The notes under the pieces are model-generated. The model saw only the letters and a list, made by a program, of their open reading frames with translations, had not been told where the DNA came from and ran no database searches. Positions 43,885-51,671 of a DNA stretch of 64,000 nucleotides are shown piece after piece. The position numbers and the translations under genes were made by a program. The DNA lies in assembly GCF_000744225.1 (NCBI RefSeq), contig NZ_JQLN01000006.1:558001-622000 (forward strand). Direction: 5' to 3'. The DNA is from Kitasatospora mediocidica KCTC 9733. Lineage in GTDB: Bacteria; Actinomycetota; Actinomycetes; Streptomycetales; Streptomycetaceae. Positions within the stretch are counted from its first letter, which is position 1, and each line of letters begins with the position of its first letter.

Positions 43885-43924
43885 CGCCGGGGAGGGGGAG
43901 GGATGGCCGGCCCCCTCCCCGGCG
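43885..43924 (-). terminator. Attenuating hairpin between the peptide gene and the M16 gene
   Basis: Perfect 14-bp stem (43885-43898 with 43911-43924) around a 12-nt loop, 10 bases after the peptide stop and before the M16 start. No T-run follows. It likely lets most transcripts end after the peptide gene so that the peptide outnumbers its enzymes, as in many RiPP operons. Confidence 0.7.
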
Positions 43925-43934
43925 GAGCGGTCCG

Positions 43935-44003
43935 TCAGGTGCCGGACTTGATCGTGATCTTCTCCAGGCGCGGACGCAGGCTGACCTTGTGGTTGCGCTC
44001 CAT
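43935..44003 (-). CDS. 22-residue peptide, candidate natural-product precursor
   Basis: Far below usual gene-calling length. The ATG at 44003 is preceded by AAGGAGGAGAA at optimal spacing, one of the best ribosome-binding sites in the window. The 22 residues begin MERNHKVSLR and end with KITIKSGT before a TGA. There are no Cys residues. Ser and Thr residues at the C-terminus (Thr17, Ser20, Thr22) and Ser8 are possible sites for phosphorylation or glycosylation. A strong hairpin follows at once. It lies between ABC exporter genes upstream and M16 peptidase and tailoring genes downstream, all on the same strand. It matches no precursor family I know; PqqA has similar length but no similarity. 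Confidence 0.7.
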   Translation of the reverse strand: MERNHKVSLRPRLEKITIKSGT

Positions 44004-44076
44004 TTCTCCTCCTTCCCGTGGGAAATGACCGGTGAAATGCGCGGCTGGTAGCAGTCGCGTATTCAGCGGACGCTTT

Positions 44077-44107
44077 ATGGTAAGCATGCTGACTGCTTCC
44101 CGTGCAA
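44077..44107 (-). promoter_or_regulatory. Possible promoter for the peptide gene
   Basis: On the minus strand TTGCAC (44107-44102) and TACCAT (44082-44077) lie 19 bp apart, the -10 about 73 bp before the peptide ATG. The 243-bp spacer between the permease gene and the peptide gene is clearly richer in A/T than its surroundings. Spacing is longer than ideal, so low confidence. Confidence 0.25.
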
Positions 44108-44246
44108 GGGTCTTGTTGAAGATTGTTTGGACGTTCGGAAATCCCTGAAAAATGGCAGCCGAAAGTCAGTGGTGAGTGCCGGTGAAGAACGGTCTCCGTT
44201 TTCCTGTTTATCATTCAGGCCAGGTCGTCGCGGGCTCACTGTGGGA

Positions 44247-45050
44247 TCATTGACCGAATTCCAGGGAGCCGTCACGGCGCCCCCGCTCGGCGAATACCCG
44301 GAACGCCACGAAGGCTGCGGCCAGCCACCCGGCCCCCAGCAGGAGAACCGCCGCCGCCGGACGCCAGACCGCGCCGGCCGGTCCGCCGGCGGACAGCGCC
44401 GTCATCGCCCGAACCCCGTAGGTGACCGGCAGCACCGCCGCCAGCAGGCGGATCGGCGCGGGCCAGTAGTCCACCGGCACCTGGATGCCGCAGAAGGACA
44501 TCATGGCGAGGTACGCCACATTGGAGGCGATATTCCGTAGCTGGGGGGCGTTGAGCACCAGGACGCCGAGGACGAGACCGAAACAGTAGCTCCCCACCGC
44601 CGTCAGCAGTTGCAGCAGGACGACCGCCGGGATCTGAACGGCGGTCCAGTCGATACCGAACAACGGACCCAGCGCCAGCAGGGCGATCGAGGAGGTCGCC
44701 ACGCCGCTCGCAATCCATTGCAGACTCCTGCCGAAGAACACGGGGGCGAGGTCGGCCGGCGAGGCCACCAGCAGCGGGAGCGTTCCCGCCCGGCGCTCCC
44801 AGACGCTGGAGGCGACGACCATCATCGCCTCCACCACGCAGGTCATCACCGCATTGCCGATGAACCGGGAACGCGCCTGGTCGGGTGCCCCCAGCACCCG
44901 CCCGGCCAGGGTGAAGAAGACGACCTGGGAGAGCATCCGGCCGACCCAGCCGAAGGTCCACGACCTCCAGGTGTAGGTGGCCGCGAAGTCGGCCGCCGCG
45001 TTCCGCGCGCTGTAGCCGACGACGCGCAGCGACTGCACCAGGGCACTCAT
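44247..45050 (-). CDS. ABC-2-type transporter permease 2
   Basis: 267 residues with six hydrophobic segments in the ABC-2 membrane order: an amphipathic N-terminus (LVQSLRVVGYSARNAAADF), helices around 30-45, 60-80, 105-130 and 140-165 (LLQLLTAVGSYCFGLVLGVLVLNAP), and a final helix before EFGQ. It resembles the ABC-2 permeases of the DrrB/NodJ group. ATG overlaps the stop of permease 1. Likely pairs with it and with the ATPase as a heterodimeric exporter for the peptide product. Confidence 0.85.
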   Translation of the reverse strand: MSALVQSLRVVGYSARNAAADFAATYTWRSWTFGWVGRMLSQVVFFTLAGRVLGAPDQARSRFIGNAVMTCVVEAMMVVASSVWERRAGTLPLLVASPADLAPVFFGRSLQWIASGVATSSIALLALGPLFGIDWTAVQIPAVVLLQLLTAVGSYCFGLVLGVLVLNAPQLRNIASNVAYLAMMSFCGIQVPVDYWPAPIRLLAAVLPVTYGVRAMTALSAGGPAGAVWRPAAAVLLLGAGWLAAAFVAFRVFAERGRRDGSLEFGQ

Positions 45051-45859
45051 GCCTGCCCCAGGGTGCCCAGCACCCGCACCCGCCACAGCACCCGCCGCAT
45101 CAGCAACCGGCCGGCTCCGAACCCGGCCGCGCCCAGCACCAGCACGGCCGTCAGCCGGCCGGGCAGGTCGGGTATGTCGGGCCGGGCGAGCGAGTCCCGT
45201 AGCAGCCCGGCACACCAGGAGAGGAAGACCACCCGGGTGAACGGCCGCAGCCAGCCCGGGAGGAAGCTCACCGGGACGAGCACTCCGGCGAGCAGGTAGA
45301 CCGGGTAGCTGAGGGTGTTCTGGAAGATGCGGGCGGAGCGGGCCAGCACGAACACCGCCGCCATCATGGTGGCCGTTCCCGCCATGGCGAGGAGGGTGGT
45401 CGCCAGCGTCGCCAGCAGCGCGAGCGGATGGGGGAGGCGTACGACGACGCCGAAGCAGAGCCAGGCGACGAGCCAGGTCTCCACGAAGGCGAACACGCTC
45501 AACGTGACGGCCGCGCAGATCCGGCCCAGGACCATGACGGACAGTGAGGCGGGCGTCGCCACCAGGCCTTCCAGGGTCCCGTTGCCGCGCTCCTTGCTGA
45601 TCAGGTCCCCGGCCACGAACAGCGACATGCTCCAGACGGCGATGAGCACCGGAGCCGCCACCGCGTACGGGGCCAGGGCGGAACGGTCCGCCTGCTCCGT
45701 CATGGAGAGGAACATCAGGCTGAAGAACGGAGCCGTCACCAGCACGGCCAGGTCGCCGGGCGAGCGGCGCATCATCAGGCACTGGAGGCGGAAGGACGCT
45801 GCGAACGTCCGCACGGCCCGCACCAGCTCCGCCATGTGCATCGTCCTGACCGTCGTCAC
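45047..45859 (-). CDS. ABC-2-type transporter permease 1
   Basis: 270 residues. Membrane helices near 28-50, 60-78 (YAVAAPVLIAVWSMSLFVAGDL), 100-125, 130-160 and 170-195. The loop ISKERGNGTLEGLVATPAS is the coupling-helix signature of ABC-2 permeases. GTG at 45859 overlaps the ATPase stop (GTGA). Confidence 0.85.
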   Translation of the reverse strand: MTTVRTMHMAELVRAVRTFAASFRLQCLMMRRSPGDLAVLVTAPFFSLMFLSMTEQADRSALAPYAVAAPVLIAVWSMSLFVAGDLISKERGNGTLEGLVATPASLSVMVLGRICAAVTLSVFAFVETWLVAWLCFGVVVRLPHPLALLATLATTLLAMAGTATMMAAVFVLARSARIFQNTLSYPVYLLAGVLVPVSFLPGWLRPFTRVVFLSWCAGLLRDSLARPDIPDLPGRLTAVLVLGAAGFGAGRLLMRRVLWRVRVLGTLGQA

Positions 45860-46821
45860 CGGCCGACCTCCATGCCGCGGTTCCCGATGAGTTTGAGGTA
45901 GACCTCCTCCAGGCCGGGCCGGGTCGTCGTCAGGGACGTCGCCCCCCGGTCCAGGAGCAGACCGATGACCGCTTTGGTCGCCTCCGTCGCGGTGGTCTCC
46001 ACCCGGTACCTGCCGGGGGAGAGGGTGGTCACGGCGACCACCCCCGGCAGGGCGGGCAACCCCGGCAGGGCGTCGGCGGTGGGGCTGTCGAATTCGATCC
46101 GCTCGTTGCGCGACACCAGGGCACCCAGCGCCCGCGGGTGCTCGGTGGCCAGGGCGCGCCCGCCGTCGATCAGGGTCACCCGGTCGCAGACCGCCTCGGC
46201 CTCGGCCATGTCGTGGGTCGTCAGCAGGATGGTGCGGCCTTCGGCGCGCAGTTCGGCCACCAGCAGCCGGAAGTCGCGCGCGGCGACCGGGTCCATGCCG
46301 GTGGTCGGCTCGTCGAGCAGCAGCAGCCGGGGATCCCCGACCAGGCCTCTGGCCAGGTGCAGTCGCTGCTTCATGCCCCGGGAGAAGCCGTCGACCTTCT
46401 CGTCGGAGCGCTCGGAGAGGCCGACCCGCGCGAGCAGCATCTCGGTACGGGCCAGCAGGGCGCGGCGCGGCAGGCCGTACAGGGCGCACCAGTAGTGCAG
46501 GTTCTGACGGGCTGTCAGCCGGGAGTACAGGCCGCGCTCCCCGCCGAAGACGACGCCGACCGACTGACGTACCTGCCGGGTCCGGGACACCACGTCGTTC
46601 CCGAACACCCGGACGCCGCCGGAGGTGGGCAGCAGAACGGTGGCGAGGATCTTGCACAGCGTCGTCTTGCCGGCTCCGTTCGGGCCCAACAGCCCGTGCA
46701 CGGTGCCCTCGTCCACCCGGAAGTCCAGGGCGTGCAGGGCCACGACCTCGCGCTGCCCGCCGCCCCGGCCCCGCCCGAGGTCGTAGGTGCGCCGCAGGGC
46801 GACGGCCTCCACGGCGGTCAC
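45856..46821 (-). CDS. ABC transporter ATP-binding protein (ABC-2 exporter)
   Basis: 321 residues. Walker A GPNGAGKTTL, Q-loop replaced by VGVVFGGERGLYSRL, signature GFSRGMKQRLHLARGL, Walker B LLLLDEPTTGMDP and switch TTHDMAEAE. DrrA-like C-terminal extension to LEEVYLKLIG. GTG at 46821 overlaps the stop of the HPrK-like gene. Energises the two permeases below. Confidence 0.93.
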   Translation of the reverse strand: MTAVEAVALRRTYDLGRGRGGGQREVVALHALDFRVDEGTVHGLLGPNGAGKTTLCKILATVLLPTSGGVRVFGNDVVSRTRQVRQSVGVVFGGERGLYSRLTARQNLHYWCALYGLPRRALLARTEMLLARVGLSERSDEKVDGFSRGMKQRLHLARGLVGDPRLLLLDEPTTGMDPVAARDFRLLVAELRAEGRTILLTTHDMAEAEAVCDRVTLIDGGRALATEHPRALGALVSRNERIEFDSPTADALPGLPALPGVVAVTTLSPGRYRVETTATEATKAVIGLLLDRGATSLTTTRPGLEEVYLKLIGNRGMEVGR

Positions 46822-48029
46822 CGCGCCGCCTCCGCCAGTCCCAGAGCGTCGCAGACCTCGGCCCAGAACCGCGGCATGTGCTCGTTGGCGTCGGGCCCGT
46901 ACCGCACGCTGACCACGGGAAGCCTCTCCAACTCCCGGCAGGGATCGTCGTCGGAGCTCTGGCCGCCGTCCGCCTCGCGGGCCGGGAACAGGGACCGGTC
47001 GATCAACCCGAGGAAGTCGGTCATGAACTTCAGCTCGCCCGCGTTCGCCAGGAACCGCCGGCTCCACCCGGCGGGTTGGCCGGACACCCGCTCGATGGTC
47101 CAGCCGCGCCGCTCCTGCTCCGGATGCGGCAGTACCACCGCTGCGGGCACCGCCTCCGCGACCATCGTCGCCCCCGTCAAACCCCTGAACTCGTCGAGAT
47201 CGAGGTAGATCCGCTTCCTGGTGCGGTTCCCCCAGGGCAGTGACCGTGCCCCCTCGAACGATCCGGCCGGCGCACCGTGCCGCCGCAGGGCCGCCTCCTC
47301 GAAGCGGGCCCGCGCCGGATGGCCCATCAGCGCGGAGGTGCTCACCCCGAGGCGGTGCGGCCACCCGTGCACGCGCATCGACCGGTCGGCGCGCCCCGGT
47401 GCCCCGGCCAGGAAGACCAGATCGTCCGAAAGGACGTCCCACCCCGCACGGCTGCCCGCCAGGAAGCTCAGCGAGGACTTGCCGCCTCCACTCGGCGCCA
47501 TGATCATCAACGCCCGGCCGGCGCGGGCGATCGCCGCACCGTGCAGGAAGACCGCCCCGCCCGCGAGCACCCCGGCGGCCAGTACGAACTTGAGGAAGCG
47601 CACCACGGGTCTGACGGCGACGGACTCGGCACAGGGCACCGCCAGTTCGACGCCCGCGACACCCGGGACCGCGCTGATCAGTATCGGAGGGTGCTCCCCG
47701 TCGTCCTGGACGACGACCACCCGCTCGGCGCGGTACTCCAGGACGGACACCCGCGTCTCGTCCAGCAGGAGCCGCGGCGCCCGAGGATCGACGGCGGGCA
47801 CGCCACCGGGCCCCGCCGCCACGACCCGGACGGTGAACAGGTCCGTGCCCGGATCCGACGTGAAGGTGAAGGTGGGGCTGAGCAACCGGGCGGCCCAGGC
47901 AGCGAGTTCGGGTATCTCGCTCTCCACTCTGATGGAGGCGCCGGCCACACTCAGACCGAACAGGGATTCGCTCCCCGGGGAGGATTCTGATGTGCCGTCC
48001 GAATCGCACGTGGCAAGGCGGTTGCTCAT
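46818..48029 (-). CDS. HPr kinase/phosphorylase-like protein (HPrK-like 2)
   Basis: 403 residues. The N-terminal ~150 residues are a domain of their own. AVFLHGAAIARAGRALMIMAPSGGGKSSL then carries the P-loop at 178-186, and VLSDDLVFLAG has the paired aspartates of HPrK. The C-terminal part includes KRIYLDLDEFRGL and MTDFLGLIDRSLFP. ATG at 48029 has GAGG five bases ahead. First gene of the locus, ahead of the exporter. Its P-loop and SDD motif are more canonical than in HPrK-like 1, so it may be the more active kinase. Confidence 0.75.
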   Translation of the reverse strand: MSNRLATCDSDGTSESSPGSESLFGLSVAGASIRVESEIPELAAWAARLLSPTFTFTSDPGTDLFTVRVVAAGPGGVPAVDPRAPRLLLDETRVSVLEYRAERVVVVQDDGEHPPILISAVPGVAGVELAVPCAESVAVRPVVRFLKFVLAAGVLAGGAVFLHGAAIARAGRALMIMAPSGGGKSSLSFLAGSRAGWDVLSDDLVFLAGAPGRADRSMRVHGWPHRLGVSTSALMGHPARARFEEAALRRHGAPAGSFEGARSLPWGNRTRKRIYLDLDEFRGLTGATMVAEAVPAAVVLPHPEQERRGWTIERVSGQPAGWSRRFLANAGELKFMTDFLGLIDRSLFPAREADGGQSSDDDPCRELERLPVVSVRYGPDANEHMPRFWAEVCDALGLAEAAR

Positions 48030-48154
48030 TGCGGCCTCAATATCCGAAGAGGGACCCAACTCGCCACAATGCTAGTGTACGTACTATTTGCATGGATAGG
48101 GTGCGGCTGCTGTTATTTCGTTGGGGGCGTAAAAATTCAGTCAAGGCCTCTCGC

Positions 48155-48191
48155 TATAAGGCATGATGACAACTGATCATAATGCCTTATA
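48155..48191. promoter_or_regulatory. 10-bp inverted repeat in an AT-rich island upstream of the peptide locus
   Basis: TATAAGGCAT (48155-48164) and ATGCCTTATA (48182-48191) are exact inverse complements separated by 17 bp, within about 120 bp of unusually AT-rich DNA. The centre lies about 145 bp upstream of the first gene of the peptide locus. A likely operator, or a promoter-embedded hairpin; the regulator is not identified. Confidence 0.5.
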
Positions 48192-48240
48192 TGATAAATG
48201 TATGATGGTGCGTCGTATTGAGAGCTCGCTCCGGCGATGT

Positions 48241-48630
48241 TCACCAGCGACCGGTTTCGAATCTGGCCTCATGAGGGCTGTCCGAGGGCCACGCCGGCAC
48301 AGTTGCCGCGACCACCCGCAGTCCCTGAAGCCCTGCCCGGAACTGAAACGTGGTGCCCAGCGGGATCGTCAGGCAGACCCCGGGCTCCAGCCCGGTGACC
48401 TCCTCCCGTCCGTCCTGGCGGCGCCACATCTCGCCTGCCCCTGAGACGACGAACCAGATCTCCTCCACGGTTGCGTGGGACACCGCCTTCGCGGTCTGCC
48501 CCGGCGTGAGCTCGAACTGGGCGAAGCTCGCCACCCCGGGAAGCACGCAGAGCGGCCGTACCGCCGAACCGTCGGGCGCGGTGATCTCAGGGGCGGCGTC
48601 GAGACGTGCAGTTGTGAATCGTTCGGTCAT
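48241..48630 (-). CDS. Cupin-2 domain protein
   Basis: 129 residues, one small beta barrel. GQTAKAVSHATVEEIWFVVSGAGEM gives cupin motif 1 (one His, Glu, then G) and LEPGVCLTIPLGTTFQF motif 2. ATG at 48630 chosen because it starts MTERFTT; an upstream ATG at 48690 adds a non-conserved leader. Probably a dioxygenase/isomerase-like or sugar-sensing small cupin. It lies just upstream of the peptide locus but on the far side of the AT-rich operator region. Confidence 0.75.
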   Translation of the reverse strand: MTERFTTARLDAAPEITAPDGSAVRPLCVLPGVASFAQFELTPGQTAKAVSHATVEEIWFVVSGAGEMWRRQDGREEVTGLEPGVCLTIPLGTTFQFRAGLQGLRVVAATVPAWPSDSPHEARFETGRW

Positions 48631-48726
48631 GCGTCTCACGATAGAACCGCCAACCGCGGCGTGGCCGTCGGCGAGCGTGAAGCGGATCAACGCCGTGATC
48701 CAAGCCTGAGGCAGCGAAGGCGAAGA

Positions 48727-48972
48727 TCAAAAAGGAACCGACAGTCCGGCCTTGCGCAACTGGGACAGGGCTTGGGACATGCAGTGCTGCACTGTCCTCC
48801 CGTCAGCACGCATGCCGTGCTCCAAGGGACCCCCGCTGGCGGCGAACGTCCACGCCGGCGCGTTGTCTGCCACCCTTTCGGCGTCCACTCTGATCATGGC
48901 ATTCACGCCCTGCTCACCCAGCCATTCCAGGATGAGGAGTGTCACGTCCTCGATGCCGTCATCCTGGTCCAT
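48727..48972 (-). CDS. Small hypothetical protein (81 aa)
   Basis: 81 residues starting MDQDDGIEDVTLLILEWLGE; acidic N-terminus, then VDAERVADNAPAWTFAASGG. No signal or membrane segment. Weak ribosome-binding site (AAAG). Composition and G/C third bases support coding. No family recognised. Confidence 0.5.
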   Translation of the reverse strand: MDQDDGIEDVTLLILEWLGEQGVNAMIRVDAERVADNAPAWTFAASGGPLEHGMRADGRTVQHCMSQALSQLRKAGLSVPF

Positions 48973-49479
48973 CTTTGGTCGGCGGTCCCGATGTCCTGTC
49001 ACAACCCAGACCCTACCGAGGAGTCCGAGACAGTCGACATCCAGAGCTCGGGTAGTGCTGTGGCCGGCAACGTTCACCGGTTTGCCATGGACGAGCGGGC
49101 CCTCGCTCGGTGGGCGCCGAAGGCGTGTGGCGTGGCGTGGAACCGGGGGTGTGGAGCGGGCCATCCGTCGTCGTTCTGACGACCGGTCCGGTGCCGCATG
49201 GTCAGGGTGCCCGGGACGTCGTGGGCCAGGGGCGGCGGGCGGCACCGTTGACCCGCTGCCCGTCCCCACGGCCGTCCACTGAACCGCCGGTGCCGCCGGA
49301 CGCCTGATGCGCTCATCAAGCCTCCGAGCTGGCACGACGATTCGCCCAAGCCCCAACGCTGTCAGGACTATTGACGGACTCATGACAGTCGGCCATCCTG
49401 TATTCCCACTCATCCCAGCCACCCCCACGGCTCGGATCGGCGTGTGAGCATCCTGACCGTCCCCCACGAAGGAGCCAGC
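48973..49479. other. Intergenic region before the secreted glutamic peptidase
   Basis: 507 bp. Reading frames on both strands are broken or of random composition, and no gene is supported. It should hold the promoter of the peptidase gene. Nothing else recognised. Confidence 0.45.
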
Positions 49480-50196
49480 ATGCGCAAATTCCTGATAGGC
49501 GTCGCCACCCTCGCGGCAGCCGCAGCCACCATCGCCGCTCCCGCCGCGTCGACCACGGTGGCGGCCGCACAGGGGCTGTCGTTCCGCCCTCTGAGCTACA
49601 ACACCAACGGCTACAACTGGGGTGGCTATGCCGCCACTGGTAGCGGCTTCACCTCCGTCTCGGCGAGCTGGACCGAGGCGAACGCGACCTGCAACTCCAC
49701 CAACGACCTCTACGCCCCGTGGGTCGGCATCGACGGGTACGGCTCGTCCAGCGTGGAGCAGACCGGGGTGGCGACCGACTGCTCCAGCGGCAGCGCTGTG
49801 CACCAGGCCTGGTACGAGATGTACCCGGCGAACCCGGTCTACCTGAGCGTCAGTTCGTACCCGGTGGCGGCCGGCGACAAGATCGCCGCCTCGGTGACCT
49901 ACGCCGGCAGCAACAAGTACACCTTGAAGTTGACCAACTCCACGCGGAGCTGGACCTACAGCACGAGCAAGACCCTCTCCGCGAGCCGTGCCAGCGCCGA
50001 GGTCATCATCGAGTCGCCGACCGGGGCCTATCCCAACTTCGGCACCCTGAACTTCACCTCGGCCATGGTGAACGGCAAGTCGCTCGGATCCGTCAACCCG
50101 GTCGCGCTCGACCCGTCGAACGGCGCCTACGAGGCCCGCACCAGCGCGCTCGGCTCCAGTGGCACGAGCTTCAGCGACACGTACCTGCGGGAGTAG
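49480..50196 (+). CDS. Secreted glutamic endopeptidase (peptidase family G1, eqolisin-like)
   Basis: 238 residues. Signal peptide (FLIGVATLAAAAATIAAPAA) then the beta-sandwich typical of scytalidoglutamic peptidase: NWGGYAATGSGFTSVSASWT, APWVGIDGYG, SVEQTGVATDC with the catalytic Gln94, WYEMYP, and AEVIIESPTG (173 onward) with the catalytic Glu. The ATG at 49480 after GAAGGAG gives the signal peptide; an upstream start adds a leader with no function. Acid-active extracellular protease, common in fungi and also found in actinomycetes. Monocistronic, with a terminator 8 bp later. Confidence 0.88.
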   Translation: MRKFLIGVATLAAAAATIAAPAASTTVAAAQGLSFRPLSYNTNGYNWGGYAATGSGFTSVSASWTEANATCNSTNDLYAPWVGIDGYGSSSVEQTGVATDCSSGSAVHQAWYEMYPANPVYLSVSSYPVAAGDKIAASVTYAGSNKYTLKLTNSTRSWTYSTSKTLSASRASAEVIIESPTGAYPNFGTLNFTSAMVNGKSLGSVNPVALDPSNGAYEARTSALGSSGTSFSDTYLRE

Positions 50197-50204
50197 TACT
50201 CGCA

Positions 50205-50238
50205 CGTGCGCTGGGGCGCACAGCCGCCCCAGCGCACG
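50205..50238 (+). terminator. Hairpin terminator after the G1 peptidase
   Basis: 14-bp stem CGTGCGCTGGGGCG / CGCCCCAGCGCACG with a 6-nt loop, starting 8 bases after the stop. Confidence 0.75.
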
Positions 50239-50365
50239 CGGGCTCCCGAACGCCGAGTTGCCGTCGATGGGCCTGCGGCACACGCAGGTGCCGGGTCGTT
50301 CGACTCCACGCCCCGCGCGTCAACGGCGACTTCGACATCTACCGGACCTGGCGGGAGAAGCGCGC

Positions 50366-50533
50366 TCAAGGGTTCTTCAAGAACCTCACATAGAACGCCC
50401 CGAACACCAGGACGATCCCGACGTTCACCGTCAGTCTCGGCCAGAAATGGTGCCTGAAGAAGAGGACGTCCACGCCGACCACGACGGCTGCCATGGCGAG
50501 CACATACAGCACGACGGTCGCCTGTCTTCCCAT
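50366..50533 (-). CDS. Small membrane protein (55 aa)
   Basis: 55 residues, missed by 60-residue cut-offs. Two membrane helices flank FFRHHFWPRL: TVVLYVLAMAAVVVGVDVLF and VNVGIVLVFGAFYVRFL. ATG at 50533. Resembles a small membrane protein seen widely in Streptomyces (recalled only). Function unknown. Confidence 0.75.
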   Translation of the reverse strand: MGRQATVVLYVLAMAAVVVGVDVLFFRHHFWPRLTVNVGIVLVFGAFYVRFLKNP

Positions 50534-50668
50534 TCTTGGATTCTACTATGCACTGTGCGTAGCCACCAGGATCGCACCACCTCCACTCCGCCCGCAGGCA
50601 GCAGGCCCCACGAGTGCCGGGCCACAGACCAGAACGGCCTTCGCGCGCGCCACTTCTTCCTCCTTGGC

Positions 50669-51631
50669 TCAGCCCAGTGCGTCCATCAGGGAGGTGACAT
50701 AGGCGTCCAGCCGCTCCTCCACGGCTCGTGTCGTCAGCTCGGTCCGTCCTGTCTCCCTCCACGGCTGCGCCACCGACTGCACTTCCTCCGAGAACGCCAG
50801 TGGCGCCCGCACCTGCCAGTACAGCCGCTCGTCCGAGGCTGCTGCCAGCATCCCGCCGGCCTCCTGGTACGCCTCGGTGAAGCGCAGGCCCCACGCCGGG
50901 CCGTGCAGCAGCGCGAGATTGGTGGAGCAGTGCGCCACGTCCAGGTCCGCCGGGCCCCAGGAGGCCGCCGCCCAGTCGACGACGCCGGTGATCCGGGCAC
51001 CGGCCGGGTCCTCGGGCGGCAGGTCAAAGAGCACGTTGCCGGGCTGGAAGTCCCGGTGCAGGAACCGCCCTTGGTAACGCCGCGCGGGCCTGCGAATCAC
51101 GTCGATCGCGGCGGCCCAGACCGTGGCGTCGGCGTCCGCGGGGGTCACGACCGTATCGGCGGTCGTCAGCGCCACGTACTCCCGGGGCCGGACGGCCGGC
51201 CGCACCGCGTGGACCGCCACGAGTTGACGGGCCAGCAGGGGCAGGCGCGACTCCAGCCCCTCGTCGTCGAGGACCGTCCGGCCCGGCAGGTGGGTCATGA
51301 GCAGCGAGGGGTACTCGCAGTGCGCGGCGGTCGGATCGACGGCGACGAGTCCGGGAGCCTGCATGCCGGTTCCGGTGAGCGTGGTCAGGGCGTCGGCCTC
51401 CCTGTGCAGGAGGTCTTCGGCCGGCCCCTGCCGAGTCGGGCCGACGAACGAGCGCAGCACCAGGTGCCGGGTGCCTCCGTCCCGCGTGCCGATGGTCAGC
51501 CTCCGCATGTCGGCGGTGGCACCGCCGTGCAGCACCTCGGCTCCGACGATCCGCTCGCCGGCCTCCAGGTGCCGGCTCACCCAGGCCCGTGTCAACGGTC
51601 GGACAGCCGCCGCTTCATCATGATTGGTCAC
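50669..51631 (-). CDS. APH-family phosphotransferase
   Basis: 320 residues. ATP-binding strand RHLVLRSFVG, catalytic loop FLHRDFQPGNVLFD, metal site GVVDWAAASWGPADLDVAH. Macrolide-kinase- or homoserine-kinase-like variant of the APH fold. GTG start after GAGG. Substrate may be an antibiotic or a metabolite; isolated from other resistance genes. Not especially similar to the two APH-fold kinases of the peptide locus. Confidence 0.8.
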   Translation of the reverse strand: MTNHDEAAAVRPLTRAWVSRHLEAGERIVGAEVLHGGATADMRRLTIGTRDGGTRHLVLRSFVGPTRQGPAEDLLHREADALTTLTGTGMQAPGLVAVDPTAAHCEYPSLLMTHLPGRTVLDDEGLESRLPLLARQLVAVHAVRPAVRPREYVALTTADTVVTPADADATVWAAAIDVIRRPARRYQGRFLHRDFQPGNVLFDLPPEDPAGARITGVVDWAAASWGPADLDVAHCSTNLALLHGPAWGLRFTEAYQEAGGMLAAASDERLYWQVRAPLAFSEEVQSVAQPWRETGRTELTTRAVEERLDAYVTSLMDALG

Positions 51632-51671
51632 CGTGCCACCTCATCATCCGGACGGCTGCACGCGCGAACCC

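Noticed and set aside
30778..48029. Lasso peptide cluster
   Set aside because: HPrK-like and nucleotidyltransferase genes fit, but there is no asparagine-synthetase-like cyclase, transglutaminase-like protease or PqqD-like domain.
30778..48029. Pyrroloquinoline quinone (PQQ) or mycofactocin locus
   Set aside because: A short peptide and M16 peptidase fit, but there is no radical SAM enzyme or PqqC-like protein, and the peptide lacks the required Glu/Tyr or Val-Tyr motif.
48163..48444. Plus-strand 93-residue frame beginning in the AT-rich island
   Set aside because: Lacks a ribosome-binding site and runs antisense through the cupin gene.
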